From Streptomyces lacrimifluminis (GTDB lineage: Bacteria; Actinomycetota; Actinomycetes; Streptomycetales; Streptomycetaceae), in contig NZ_BMMU01000017.1 of assembly GCF_014646095.1 (NCBI RefSeq), forward strand, positions 124,541-188,540: a stretch of DNA of 64,000 nucleotides, written 5' to 3'. Numbering within the stretch: the stretch's first letter is position 1; every line of letters begins with the position of its first letter. The notes beneath the pieces are model-generated. The model saw only the letters and a list, made by a program, of their open reading frames with translations, was not told the origin of the DNA and ran no database searches. The translations under genes and the position numbers were made by a program. Of this stretch, positions 34,431 through 43,429 are shown one piece after another.

Positions 34431-36550
34431 TGCGCGGCTGCCTTTTCGGTAGGGGTGGGGCCGGTGTCGGCGTCGGCGGTGGCTGTCTGGGCCTGGATCG
34501 CCGTGATGGCGACCGTGGTGACGATGTCCGGGACCAGGGCGCCCCGGGACAGGTCGTTGACCGGCTTGCGCAGGCCCTGGAGGACCGGGCCGACGGCGAT
34601 CGCGCCGGCCGAACGCTGCACGGCCTTGTAGGTGTTGTTGCCGGTGTTGAGGTCAGGGAAGATCAACACGCTTGCCTGGCCCGCGACTTCGGAGCCGGGC
34701 AGCTTGGTGGCGGCCACGGTCGGCTCCACGGCCGCGTCGTACTGGATCGGGCCTTCGATACGCAGGTCCGGGCGCCGGGAGCGCACCAGTTCCGTCGCCT
34801 CCCGCACCTTGTCGACGTCCGCGCCCGAACCGGACGTACCCGTCGAGTACGACAGCATCGCGATCCTCGGCGCCACGCCGAACTGCTCGGCGGTGGCGGC
34901 CGACTGAATGGCGATGTCGGCCAACTGCTCGGCGTTCGGGTCGGGGTTGACCGCGCAGTCGCCGTAGACCAGGACCTTGTCGGCCAGGCACATGAAGAAG
35001 ACCGAGGACACGATCGAGGCGTCCGGCTTCGTCTTGATGATCTCGAAGGCGGGCCGGATCGTCGCGGCCGTCGAGTGGACCGAGCCCGACACCATGCCGT
35101 CGGCAAGGCCCTCCTGGACCATCAGGGTGCCGAAGTAGTTGACGTCCGAGACGACGTCGTAGGCCAGTTCGACCGTGACGCCCCGGTGTGCGCGGAGCTG
35201 GGCGTACTTCTCGGCGAACCGGTCCCGCAGTTCGGAGGTCTGCGGGTCGATCAGCTGGCAGCCGCCGAGGTCGATGCCCAGGTCGGCGGCCTTCTTGCGG
35301 ATGCCGTCGACCGGGCCGAGCAGTGTCAGGTCGCACACGCCCCGGCGCAGCAGCACCTCGGCGGCGTGCAGGACACGCTCCTCGGTGCCCTCGGGGAGGA
35401 CGACCCGGCGCTTGTCGGCGCGGGCGCGTTCGAGGAGCTTGTGCTCGAACATCATGGGGGTGACGCGGTCACTGCTGGGCGCGGAGACCCGCCTGAGGAG
35501 CTCGGTCGTGTCGACGTGCCGCTCGAAGAGGCCCAGCGCCGTCTCCGCCTTGCGCGGGGTGGCCGCGTTCAACTTCCCCTCCAGGGAGAAGAGTTGGGCG
35601 GCGGTGGGGAAGCTGGTGCCGGGCACGGAGATGACCGGGGTACCCGGGGCCAGGCGGGCGGCGAGGGTGAGGACCTCGTTACTGGGGCGCTCGTTCAGGG
35701 TCAGCAGGACGCCCGCGATGGGCGGCGTACCGGCGCTGTGCGCGGCCAGGGCGCCGACCACCAGGTCGGCGCGGTCACCCGGCGTGACGACCAGGCAGCC
35801 GGGGGTCAGCGCGGTCAGGAAGTTGGGCAGCATCGCGCCGCCGAAGACGAAGTCCAGCGCGTCCCGGGCGAGCCCCGAGTCGTCGCCGAGGAGCACCTTG
35901 CCGCCGAGCGCGTGGGTGATCTGGGCGACCGTCGGCGCGGAGAGGGCGGGCTCGTCGGGAAGGACGTAACAGGGCACGGGAAGGCGGGAGTCGAGACCCT
36001 GGGCGATGCCGGCGCGGTCCTCGCGGGCGACGCGGTTGGCGACCATGGCGAGGACGTCGCAGCCCAGCGCCTCGTACGCGCGGTACGCGTTGCGCGTCTC
36101 GGCGAGCACCGACTCGGCGGTCTGGTCGCGTCCGCCGACGACGGCGACGACGGACGCGCCGAACTCGTTCGCGAGGCGGGCGTTGAGGGCCAGCTCGTCC
36201 GGGAACTGGGTGTCGGCGAAGTCGGTGCCGAGGACGAGGACGACGTCGTACTCGCGGGCGACGCGCAGGAAGCGGTCGACGAGGGTGGAGACGAGTTCGT
36301 CGGTGCCCTGCTCGGCCTGGAGCGCGGACGCCTCCGGGTAGTCCATGCCGTACACGGTCGACGGGTCCTGCGAGAGGCGGTAGCGGGCGCGCAGCAGCTC
36401 GAAGAGACGGTCCGGGTTGTCGTGCACCAGGGGGCGGAAGACGCCCACGCGGTCGACCTGCCGGGTCAGGAGTTCCATGACTCCCAGCTCGACGACCTGG
36501 CGGCCGTCGCCACGGTCGATCCCGGTCACGTACACACTGCGGGTCGTCAC
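34427..36550 (-). CDS. pta: Phosphate acetyltransferase (long form with DRTGG domain)
   Basis: A 707-residue enzyme converting acetyl-CoA and phosphate to acetyl phosphate. The N-terminal part (1 to about 220) is a BioD-like P-loop-derived domain (SVYVTGIDRGDGRQVVELGV) with a degenerate nucleotide site. A DRTGG-like middle domain (about 220-340; GDDSGLARDALDFVFGGAML, LVVTPGDRADLVVGAL) is followed by the catalytic PTA_PTB domain (about 380-700; VVLPEGTEERVLHAAEVLLR, GLADGMVSGSVHSTAATIRP, AMLSYSTGTSGSGADVDKV, SVLIFPDLNTGNNTYKAVQR). The long form is usual in actinobacteria and enterics. Starts at GTG, diverging from pfkA. Confidence 0.96.
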   Translation of the reverse strand: MTTRSVYVTGIDRGDGRQVVELGVMELLTRQVDRVGVFRPLVHDNPDRLFELLRARYRLSQDPSTVYGMDYPEASALQAEQGTDELVSTLVDRFLRVAREYDVVLVLGTDFADTQFPDELALNARLANEFGASVVAVVGGRDQTAESVLAETRNAYRAYEALGCDVLAMVANRVAREDRAGIAQGLDSRLPVPCYVLPDEPALSAPTVAQITHALGGKVLLGDDSGLARDALDFVFGGAMLPNFLTALTPGCLVVTPGDRADLVVGALAAHSAGTPPIAGVLLTLNERPSNEVLTLAARLAPGTPVISVPGTSFPTAAQLFSLEGKLNAATPRKAETALGLFERHVDTTELLRRVSAPSSDRVTPMMFEHKLLERARADKRRVVLPEGTEERVLHAAEVLLRRGVCDLTLLGPVDGIRKKAADLGIDLGGCQLIDPQTSELRDRFAEKYAQLRAHRGVTVELAYDVVSDVNYFGTLMVQEGLADGMVSGSVHSTAATIRPAFEIIKTKPDASIVSSVFFMCLADKVLVYGDCAVNPDPNAEQLADIAIQSAATAEQFGVAPRIAMLSYSTGTSGSGADVDKVREATELVRSRRPDLRIEGPIQYDAAVEPTVAATKLPGSEVAGQASVLIFPDLNTGNNTYKAVQRSAGAIAVGPVLQGLRKPVNDLSRGALVPDIVTTVAITAIQAQTATADADTGPTPTEKAAAQ

Positions 36551-36792
36551 GCGTGCTCTCCGTTTCCTTGCGCGTCATTGATCGTTCCGGTGCGCGCGTC
36601 GCCGCTCGCACAAACGGCCCGCTAGGGGTGAGCGGAACCCTCTTGACAGTACCCGCGGCGCTGGCTAGGACGCCCGTCAGGATCGAGGGTCCGGCCGGGG
36701 CGTGAAACAATTGGAGTGGCTCACCGGCATCACAGGCAAGCAGAGCGATCAAAGCGATCAGACCGATCACAGCGAGCAGGAGACACAGCACG

Positions 36793-37818
36793 ATGCGCAT
36801 CGGAGTTCTCACCGCAGGCGGCGACTGTCCGGGCCTGAACGCAGTGATCCGGTCGGTTGTGCACCGAGCGGTCACCCAGTACGACGACGAGGTCATCGGC
36901 TTCGAGGACGGTTACGCGGGGCTGCTCGACGGCCGCTACCGCAGCCTCGACCTCGACGATGTCAGCGGCATCCTCGCCCGCGGCGGCACCATTCTCGGCT
37001 CGTCCCGGCTCCAGCGCGACCGGCTGCGCGAGGCCTGCGAGAACGCGCAGGACATGGCCCGCGAGTTCGGCATCGACGTCCTGATCCCGATCGGCGGCGA
37101 GGGAACGCTGACGGCGGCCCGGATGCTGAGTGATGCCCGCCTGCCGGTGGTCGGCGTTCCGAAGACGATCGACAACGACATCTCCTCGACGGACCGTACG
37201 TTCGGCTTCGACACGGCGGTGGGCGTCGCGACGGAGGCGATGGACCGCCTGAAGACCACCGCGGAGTCGCATCAGCGCGTGATGGTCGTCGAGGTCATGG
37301 GCCGGCACGCGGGCTGGATCGCCCTGGAGTCCGGCATGGCCGCCGGCGCGCACGGCATCTGCCTTCCCGAGCGCCCCTTCGACCCCGCTCACGTCGTGAA
37401 GATGGTCGAGGAGCGGTTCGCGCGCGGCAAGAAGTTCGCGGTCATCTGTGTCGCCGAGGGCGCGCACCCGGCCGAGGGCACCATGGACTACGGCCACGGC
37501 GCGATCGACCAGTTCGGCCACGAGCGCTTCCAGGGCATCGGTACGGCCCTGGCGTACGAGCTGGAACGGCGGCTCGGCAAGGAGGCCAAGCCGGTCATCC
37601 TCGGCCACATCCAGCGCGGCGGCACGCCCACCGCGTACGACCGCGTCCTCGCGACCCGGTTCGGCTGGCACGCGGTGGAGGCCGCGCACCAGGGCGCGTT
37701 CGGGCGGATGACGGCGCTGCGCGGGACGGACGTGGTGATGGTGCCGCTGGCGGAGGCGGTCACCGAGTTGAAGACGGTCCCGAAGGACCGGATGGACGAG
37801 GCGGAGTCGGTTTTCTAG
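36793..37818 (+). CDS. pfkA: 6-phosphofructokinase (ATP-dependent, actinobacterial type)
   Basis: A 341-residue PfkA. TAGGDCPGLNAVIR, GGTILGSSR, PIGGEGTLTAA, PKTIDNDI, GRHAGWIA and GHIQRGGTPTAYDR are the substrate loops. The residue after GGE is Gly, predicting ATP rather than PPi, while the Lys in PKTIDND is otherwise typical of PPi enzymes: the mixed Gly/Lys signature of Streptomyces PFKs. GGAG upstream of ATG. Diverges from pta, with short AGCGATCA-like repeats just upstream that could belong to the promoter. It controls entry into glycolysis next to pyk and ackA-pta, a compact carbon-flux cluster. Confidence 0.96.
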   Translation: MRIGVLTAGGDCPGLNAVIRSVVHRAVTQYDDEVIGFEDGYAGLLDGRYRSLDLDDVSGILARGGTILGSSRLQRDRLREACENAQDMAREFGIDVLIPIGGEGTLTAARMLSDARLPVVGVPKTIDNDISSTDRTFGFDTAVGVATEAMDRLKTTAESHQRVMVVEVMGRHAGWIALESGMAAGAHGICLPERPFDPAHVVKMVEERFARGKKFAVICVAEGAHPAEGTMDYGHGAIDQFGHERFQGIGTALAYELERRLGKEAKPVILGHIQRGGTPTAYDRVLATRFGWHAVEAAHQGAFGRMTALRGTDVVMVPLAEAVTELKTVPKDRMDEAESVF

Positions 37819-37855
37819 GTCTGGGTGCCCCGGGCGCCCTGCGTGCTTGGGGCTG

Positions 37856-38584
37856 TCAGCGGGTGTGGGGCACGTAGGTGTCGACCCTCGCCCAGAAGTG
37901 CTCCACGATCCGGTCGAGGAAGTCGCGTCCGATGTAACTCGCCTCGGTCGCCGCGGAGCCGTCCGACCAGGTCAGGGTGGCGCTCAACTGCCCCTGGTAG
38001 TAGCGGTGCAGCTCCTGGAGGGTGCTCTCCAGGAGGCGCCGGTTCAGCGGCACCATCTTGCTGACGGGGCGGACGTACGCCTGCCAGCGTGTCGTGACCG
38101 CGCTGCGCAGCAGGCAGGCGAGCTTGCCGTCGAGGCCGGTCAGGGTCATGAAGTCGGCGAGCGAGAGTTCGAGCACCTCGGCGAGAATCGCGGACTGCCG
38201 CTCGGTGCCGCGCCATTCGCCGCTCTCCTCCATCCGTGCGTAGACGAGGAGTTCGAGCCCGACGGCCCGGGCGACGTCCTCGGCGCTGAGCCCCCTTGCG
38301 GCGCGGTGCTCGCGCAAGGTGCGGGGACGGCCGATGAGTTCGCAGGGCGCACACCACAACACACCGGCGAGAGCGGCGAGTTCATGAGTTCCGGGGGCCA
38401 TGATGTTGCGTTCCCAGGCGATGACGTGGTCGGGAGTGATGTACGGCAGCCCGTACGAGACCCGCATCCCGTACGCGACGTGCTCGGGGCCCATTCCGAG
38501 GGCCGTACGGAGTCTGCGGGCGGCGTGGGCGTCGAAGGGCGGGGTCGGTGGCGTGGGCGGTGGGGGAACTGGGGGTCGGCGCAC
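37856..38584 (-). CDS. XRE-like helix-turn-helix regulator with long C-terminal domain
   Basis: About 242 residues with two HTH-like segments: RLRTALGMGPEHVAYGMRVS (about 24-60) and LREHRAARGLSAEDVARAVG with RMEESGEWRGTE (about 90-125), the second being a better cro/C1-like fold. The C-terminal half (TRWQAYVRPVSKMVPLNRRL ... EHFWARVDTYV) is unassigned. The Pro-rich N-terminus makes the start uncertain: GTG as given, or TTG three codons upstream; neither has a ribosome site, so a leaderless transcript is possible. Converges on pfkA with 37 bp between stops. Confidence 0.75.
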   Translation of the reverse strand: MRRPPVPPPPTPPTPPFDAHAARRLRTALGMGPEHVAYGMRVSYGLPYITPDHVIAWERNIMAPGTHELAALAGVLWCAPCELIGRPRTLREHRAARGLSAEDVARAVGLELLVYARMEESGEWRGTERQSAILAEVLELSLADFMTLTGLDGKLACLLRSAVTTRWQAYVRPVSKMVPLNRRLLESTLQELHRYYQGQLSATLTWSDGSAATEASYIGRDFLDRIVEHFWARVDTYVPHTR

Positions 38585-39209
38585 GCGCCACAAGCTAGGG
38601 GGGCGGGGCGGCGGTGGCTACGTTCTGTTCGGCCACAATGACAGATCGTTGAAAGTTACGGCTTCAGGTGGTGATTCCGGGGCTCTCGTGCCTGCCGGAG
38701 ACCGTGGGGTGGAAGTCGGATGAGGGGTGCGAGGGGGCGTGCGAGGGGTGTACATCGGTGGCCGATCATGCGAACGGCAAGGTGGTGGGGCATATGCGCG
38801 GGCGTGCGCCGGTAAGGCGTGCGGGGGCTTGAGAGGGTCGAGGTGCCGGCGCTGTGGGGGAGTGCCGAAGGCGGGTGCGGTGTGGTGGGGGGTTCGGTCG
38901 GGTGGCGTGGGGCTGGTGACCGGCGAGTAGGGGCGGCGCGATTTGTGCGGTCCGTTGATGTGCCGCCGCTGTCTGGCCGTTTTTGCCGTAGCTGCCGTGG
39001 GCTGCCGTGGGGGTCGTCTGTCCTCGGTGTCCGATGGGCGTGCGAACGTCAAGTATCCGTTCAGCTGGGCATGTTGGGAGGGACGGGGGCGCGTACGGTG
39101 GTCGGTGGCCGCGGGCTGAAGGCTGCGGTCAGGGTGAGGCCGGGTTGCCCGGGTGGGTGGCTTGGCGGGTTTTGGAGGGCGCCGGGTGGCGTCGGAGAGC
39201 GGTGGACCT
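38585..39209. other. G-rich intergenic stretch without a convincing gene
   Basis: Strong G over C bias on the plus strand with many short CGAACGKCAAG-like and TGCCGTGGG repeats. An opposite-strand frame of about 260 residues spans it but is Pro/Arg/Thr-rich, lacks domain features and overlaps the next gene antisense. The first part must contain the promoter of the regulator reading leftward, and the last part that of the flavin-binding gene reading rightward. Confidence 0.5.
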
Positions 39210-39677
39210 GTGAGCGGTAGGACGGAGAAGATCGAGGGGCACATACGGGAGCGGCTGCTCGCCCCGAACTTCTGGCACCTCGCGACGGTCGGTGCGGACG
39301 GCATGCCGCAGGTGTCGCCGATGTGGGTCGACATCGAGGGTGACCATGTCATGGTCAACACGGCCATCGGCCGCGTGAAGGAGGAGAACCTCCGCCGCAA
39401 TCCGAACGTCTCGCTCTCCCATCACGATCCCGAGAACCCGTACGACCGTGCGGAGATCCGGGGGCGCGTGGTGCGCTTCGTGGAGGGCGAGGAGGCGGAA
39501 CGTTCCATGGACCGGCTCACGCGGAAGTACATCGGCGAGGACCGGTATCCGTGGCTGCTGCCTGGGGAGCGGCGCGTGATGCTCCTCATCGAGGTGACGC
39601 GGGTGCGGCGGGTGGTGGGGGTGGAGCCGTTCCGACCCGGGGTGTTGGACGGGCCGGGCGACCGCGGGGGAGCGTGA
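39210..39677 (+). CDS. PPOX-class (F420/FMN-binding split-barrel) protein
   Basis: A 155-residue pyridoxamine 5'-phosphate oxidase-like split-barrel protein. N-terminal FWHLATVGADGMPQVSPMWV is the cofactor-binding strand pair of the PPOX class, many actinobacterial members of which bind F420 (FDOR-B). LIEVTRVRRVVGVEP closes the barrel. The GTG preceded by GGTGGA is chosen; an in-frame GTG 24 bp upstream would add eight residues. The likely role is reduction of a small oxidised substrate; none can be named. Confidence 0.87.
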   Translation: MSGRTEKIEGHIRERLLAPNFWHLATVGADGMPQVSPMWVDIEGDHVMVNTAIGRVKEENLRRNPNVSLSHHDPENPYDRAEIRGRVVRFVEGEEAERSMDRLTRKYIGEDRYPWLLPGERRVMLLIEVTRVRRVVGVEPFRPGVLDGPGDRGGA

Positions 39678-39703
39678 CGCGACCCGTCGACCCACAGTGA
39701 CGT

Positions 39704-40045
39704 TCACCAGTCCCGTCCGGCCACCAACTCCTCGACGTCGGCGTCCTCGAACCCGTACGCCGACGCCACGAACCCGAAGTCCTCGCAGATCTCCTCACGC
39801 GCGACCGTCTCGATCTCGCTGCCGGCTGCCTCGAACTCCGCCTCCAGCGCGTTGAACTCCTCCGTTGCCACTTCGGTCAGCGCGTAGAGAGCCGCCAGGT
39901 CCGACGGCTGTTCGGCCTCGATCCGCGCGCACAGCCTCAGCAGGATGTCCTTCCCTCTGGTGACGACCTGATCGGGGTAGTAATCGTCCTCGAACAGCCC
40001 CTTCAGAAACGGATGGGCTGCCACCTGCTGGTTGGTGACCGTCAT
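39704..40045 (-). CDS. DUF5713 family protein
   Basis: A 113-residue acidic, all-helical protein starting MTVTNQQVAAHPFLKGLFED and including DYYPDQVVTRGKDILLRLC and AREEICEDFGFVASAYGFED. The internal ATG fits the family start better than the upstream in-frame option. It ends 26 bp from the convergent PPOX gene. Function unknown; common in Streptomyces. Confidence 0.8.
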   Translation of the reverse strand: MTVTNQQVAAHPFLKGLFEDDYYPDQVVTRGKDILLRLCARIEAEQPSDLAALYALTEVATEEFNALEAEFEAAGSEIETVAREEICEDFGFVASAYGFEDADVEELVAGRDW

Positions 40046-40095
40046 GACGATCCCGCCTTCCCTACCGAAGATCCGACGTCCCCATCCTGGACCGC

Positions 40096-40941
40096 TCACC
40101 CTTTGACGGCTCCCCCCAAGGCGAACCCTCCGCCCACCTTTCTCGCCACCAACACGTACAACAAGATCACCGGCGTCGAATAGATCACCGAGAACGCGGC
40201 CAACTGCCCATAAACAACCGTCCCCCGATTCCCGAAGAAATCATTGATGCTCACGCTCGCCGGCATCTGGTCCGGCGTGAGCAGCAACATGAACGGCACA
40301 AAGAAGTTCCCCCACATCATCACGAACGAGAACACCGTGACGACAGCCACCCCCGGCCCCATCAACGGCAGCACGATCCGTACCAGGGACTGAAACGACG
40401 AAGCCCCGTCCGTCCAGGCGGCCTCCTCCAGCTCCCTCGGCACCCCGTCCATGAAGTTCTTCATCAGCCAGATGGCGAAGGGGAGTTGGGAAGCCGCGAA
40501 GAAGAAGATCGTGCCCTGCATGGTGTCGATCAGGTTCACCCGCACGAAGAGCGCGTACACCGGCACCATGATCGCGGTGATCGGCAGACACGTGGCGAAG
40601 AGAACGGTCAGCAGAAACGGCCGGTTGAACCGTGACCGAAACCGCGACAACGGATACGCGGCCAGCGCCGCGCACACCACGGTCAGCAGGGTCCCGCCCC
40701 CGCACAGCATCAGACTGTTGAGCAGCGGCGTAAACGTGACGTCGTCCGTCAGCACCGCGTCGAAGTTGCCCAGCGTCAATCCGTCCGGCACCCGCACCCG
40801 CAGATCCGCCCGCGGATCCAGAGCCGACAGCACGACCCAGGCGAGCGGGAGCACAAAAGCCGTCGCCAGCACCAACAGACCCGCGTCGGCCGCCAACCGG
40901 CGGTTCGCGCGCCGGGACTTCGTCGTCGCCACCGTCACCAC
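40096..40941 (-). CDS. Sugar ABC transporter permease (MalG type)
   Basis: A 281-residue inner-membrane permease with about six helices. The conserved cytoplasmic EAA loop is ELEEAAWTDGASSFQSLVRI, which docks on the ATPase. Starts 7 bp after the MalF-type gene in the same operon. No ATP-binding gene is present in the operon, so the shared MsiK-type ATPase encoded elsewhere is the expected partner. Transported sugar unknown. Confidence 0.93.
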   Translation of the reverse strand: MVTVATTKSRRANRRLAADAGLLVLATAFVLPLAWVVLSALDPRADLRVRVPDGLTLGNFDAVLTDDVTFTPLLNSLMLCGGGTLLTVVCAALAAYPLSRFRSRFNRPFLLTVLFATCLPITAIMVPVYALFVRVNLIDTMQGTIFFFAASQLPFAIWLMKNFMDGVPRELEEAAWTDGASSFQSLVRIVLPLMGPGVAVVTVFSFVMMWGNFFVPFMLLLTPDQMPASVSINDFFGNRGTVVYGQLAAFSVIYSTPVILLYVLVARKVGGGFALGGAVKG

Positions 40942-40948
40942 GGGCCCC

Positions 40949-41851
40949 TCACACCTCCGTACGCAGCAGCCGCATGTACACCACCGAGAACAGCGAGCCG
41001 ACGACCAGCAGCAGCAGAGCCACCGCCGTCCCGTACCCGATCATGCTTTTCTGGAAGGCCTGTTCGTACATGAACAGAGGCAGCGTCTGGCTCCTGTTCC
41101 CCGGGCCGCCCCTCGTCATCACCCAGATCAGCCCGAACACCGACAGCGTCTGTAGCGTGTTGAGCATCAGGTTCGTGCCGATCGACCGCCGGATCATCGG
41201 CAGCGTGATGTGCCACATCCGCCGCCAGCCCCCCGCCCCGTCCACCTCCGCCGCCTCCGTGATCTCCTTCGGGATCTCGTTCAGCGCCGCCGAGTACACC
41301 AGCATCGAGAACGCCGTACCCCGCCACACGTTCGCGAACGACACCGCCAGGATCGGGAGCGTGAACAGCCAGTTCTGGGACGGGAGATGGAGCCAGTCCA
41401 GGATGGCGTTGAGGGTTCCCTCCCGCCGGAAGAACGCGTACAGCAGGAACCCCGCCACCACCTCCGGCAGTACCCACGCCGTGATCACGATCCCGCCCAC
41501 CAGCGTCCGCACCGGCTTCGACGCGCGCTGCATCAGCGACGCCAGCGCCAGCCCCAGCGTGTTCTGGCCGACCAGCGACGACAGGACCGTGAAGACGAGC
41601 GTCAGCCATACGGCGTTCAGGAACGCCTCGTCCTTGAACGCCGTACGGAAGTTCTCGAAGCCGACGAACGACGACGCGGCCTGGCCCGTCAACTGGAGGT
41701 CGGTGAAGGCGATGTAGGCGCAGTACGCGATCGGGCCGGCGAGGAAGAGGAGCAGCAGGACCACCGCCGGCGTGACCGGAAGCGCCCGCGTCAGCGTTCG
41801 GGTCAGGGAGCGCCTGGTGGCCCTCTGACCCGCACCCGCACTCGTACTCAC
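40949..41851 (-). CDS. Sugar ABC transporter permease (MalF type)
   Basis: A 300-residue permease with N-terminal helix PAVVLLLLFLAGPIAYCAYI and EAA loop EITEAAEVDGAGGWRRMWHI. The GTG start overlaps the stop of the binding-protein gene by 4 bp, so binding protein, MalF and MalG are translated as one operon. Belongs to the CUT1 carbohydrate family by architecture. Confidence 0.93.
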   Translation of the reverse strand: MSTSAGAGQRATRRSLTRTLTRALPVTPAVVLLLLFLAGPIAYCAYIAFTDLQLTGQAASSFVGFENFRTAFKDEAFLNAVWLTLVFTVLSSLVGQNTLGLALASLMQRASKPVRTLVGGIVITAWVLPEVVAGFLLYAFFRREGTLNAILDWLHLPSQNWLFTLPILAVSFANVWRGTAFSMLVYSAALNEIPKEITEAAEVDGAGGWRRMWHITLPMIRRSIGTNLMLNTLQTLSVFGLIWVMTRGGPGNRSQTLPLFMYEQAFQKSMIGYGTAVALLLLVVGSLFSVVYMRLLRTEV

Positions 41852-43251
41852 CGCTTCTCTACGACCTGGTCGTCCGTCGCCGACCTCAGCGCCTCGTCGT
41901 ACGCGCTCGCCGCCTCCTCCACCGACGCGTCACCCGTCGTCACGCCCTCCATGGCCTCCTGGATGGCCGTCGAGACCTTCGGGTACGCCGGATACGCGGG
42001 CCGGTAGTGCGTGCTCGCGACCAGGTCCGTGAAGAACTTGATGCCGGGCTGGGCGTCGACGTACGACGGGTCCGCCGCCACGTCCTTCCGGACCGCGATG
42101 CCCGAGTTGGCGATGTACCACTTCTGGGCGTTCGCCTTCGTCTGCATCGTCTTGACGAACTCGAAGGCCAGGTCCGGGTTGGCGGCCTTCGACGGGATCG
42201 CCCATGTCCAGCCGCCCGACATGCTCACCCTGCCCGGCGCCTGGCCGTTCTGGGTAGGCATCGCCGCCAGGCCCAGCTTCGTCGACCACTCGGGCCATTC
42301 GTGACCGCTGCCCGGCAGCCAGTCCTGGGGGAGCCAGGAGCCGTCGAGGTTGATGCCCAGCTTGCCCTGGGGAAGCCACTCGCCGCGGACGCGGGTCGCG
42401 ACGTTCGGGTCCAACGCGTCCGACACGTCCGGGCCCAGCTTCTCCTTGTAGACCGTCTCGACGAACGTCAGGGCGTCCTTGAACGCCTGGCTGCCCGCGA
42501 TCCACTTCTTCGACGAGCCGTCGTACAGGGGGTCGCTCGCGGCCGTCGCTCCCGCGCTGCTCGTCCCGTACAGCAGCATCTCGAAGCCCTGCATCGTGGC
42601 CGCCTCACCGGCCGGCTTGCCCGTGTAGACGTTCAGGGGGATGGCGTCCGGCACCTTCTCCTTGATCGTGCGGGCGGCCGACAGCACCTCCTCCCACGTC
42701 TTCGGCTGCCAGTCCTTCGGAAGCCCCGCCTTCTTGAAGATGGCCTTGTCGAACCACAACCCCCTTGTGTCCGTGCCGTCCGGCACGCCGTACGTCTTGC
42801 CGTCCTCGGCCTTGGCCGCCGTCTTCGCGGTGTCGATGAACTGGTTCCAGTCCGGCCACTTGGCGAGGTAGGCGTCCAGCGGCTTCAAGTACCCGCTGGT
42901 GATGTCCGAGTTGATGAGGAACGTGTCCTCGTAGACCAGGTCGGGAGCCGTCTTGGGGGAGCGGAGCATCTGCTGGACCTTGGTGTAGTACTCCGAGTCC
43001 GGGGCCTTGATCGGGACCAACTCGACCTTCTTGCCCGGGTTGGCCTTCTCGAACTGCTTCTTGACGTCCGCGAGGTAGGTGTCCATCACCTTCACGGAGT
43101 TGTCGGTCGACTGCTTGAAGGAGATCTTCACCGTGTCCGGATCACTTCCGGAGCCGCCGCCGCACGCCGTGAGCGAACCGGCGGCGATGGTGAGGGCGGC
43201 GGCAACGAGCAGGGAGGATGGGGCAGTTGGGCGGGCGGCGGTGGGGCGCAC
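41848..43251 (-). CDS. CUT1 sugar-binding lipoprotein
   Basis: Extracellular solute-binding protein of about 467 residues, first gene of the operon. The signal peptide ends in lipobox SLTAC, and mature sequence starts GGGSGSDPDTVKISFKQ. Conserved features of the MalE/cluster-B fold: DLVYEDTFLINSDITSGYL, YGVPDGTDTRGLWFDKAIFK, LGINLDGSWLP and GGWTWAIPSKAANPDLAFEF. Two GTG starts are possible; the second is preferred because AGGAGG is 8 nt away. A promoter-like element and a GGTCAATGACC palindrome lie about 70 bp upstream. Ligand unknown; GntR/LacI-type control of such operons is usual. Confidence 0.92.
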   Translation of the reverse strand: MRPTAARPTAPSSLLVAAALTIAAGSLTACGGGSGSDPDTVKISFKQSTDNSVKVMDTYLADVKKQFEKANPGKKVELVPIKAPDSEYYTKVQQMLRSPKTAPDLVYEDTFLINSDITSGYLKPLDAYLAKWPDWNQFIDTAKTAAKAEDGKTYGVPDGTDTRGLWFDKAIFKKAGLPKDWQPKTWEEVLSAARTIKEKVPDAIPLNVYTGKPAGEAATMQGFEMLLYGTSSAGATAASDPLYDGSSKKWIAGSQAFKDALTFVETVYKEKLGPDVSDALDPNVATRVRGEWLPQGKLGINLDGSWLPQDWLPGSGHEWPEWSTKLGLAAMPTQNGQAPGRVSMSGGWTWAIPSKAANPDLAFEFVKTMQTKANAQKWYIANSGIAVRKDVAADPSYVDAQPGIKFFTDLVASTHYRPAYPAYPKVSTAIQEAMEGVTTGDASVEEAASAYDEALRSATDDQVVEKR

Positions 43252-43297
43252 GAGCACGACCTCCTACGGGCTGTAAGCCTGTACGGCTGCCCGGCGA

Positions 43298-43331
43298 ACG
43301 TAAGAGGAATGGTCTAGTCAGGTCAATGACC
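43298..43331 (-). promoter_or_regulatory. Promoter and operator candidates of the sugar ABC operon
   Basis: On the minus strand TTGACC and TTACGT are separated by 17 nt. The -35 overlaps an 11-bp palindrome GGTCAATGACC (43,321-43,331), and TGGTCTAG at 43,310-43,317 resembles half of a DasR-type site. A repressor binding here would block transcription. Confidence 0.5.
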
Positions 43332-43429
43332 TTGCAGCGACCAACGCTCGACAGTCACCACGGCACCACGGCACCACGACAGCAAAGCCGGGGAAGGCAG
43401 GGTGGCCACGGTCAACTCCCCTTCCTCCG

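Noticed and set aside
38618..39400. 260-codon minus-strand frame
   Set aside because: Pro/Arg/Thr-rich, no motifs, and antisense to the PPOX gene start; the region looks intergenic.
43310..43326. Full DasR (dre) site before the sugar ABC operon
   Set aside because: Only the TGGTCTAG half matches; the second half diverges, so it is reported only as a half-site within the promoter entry.
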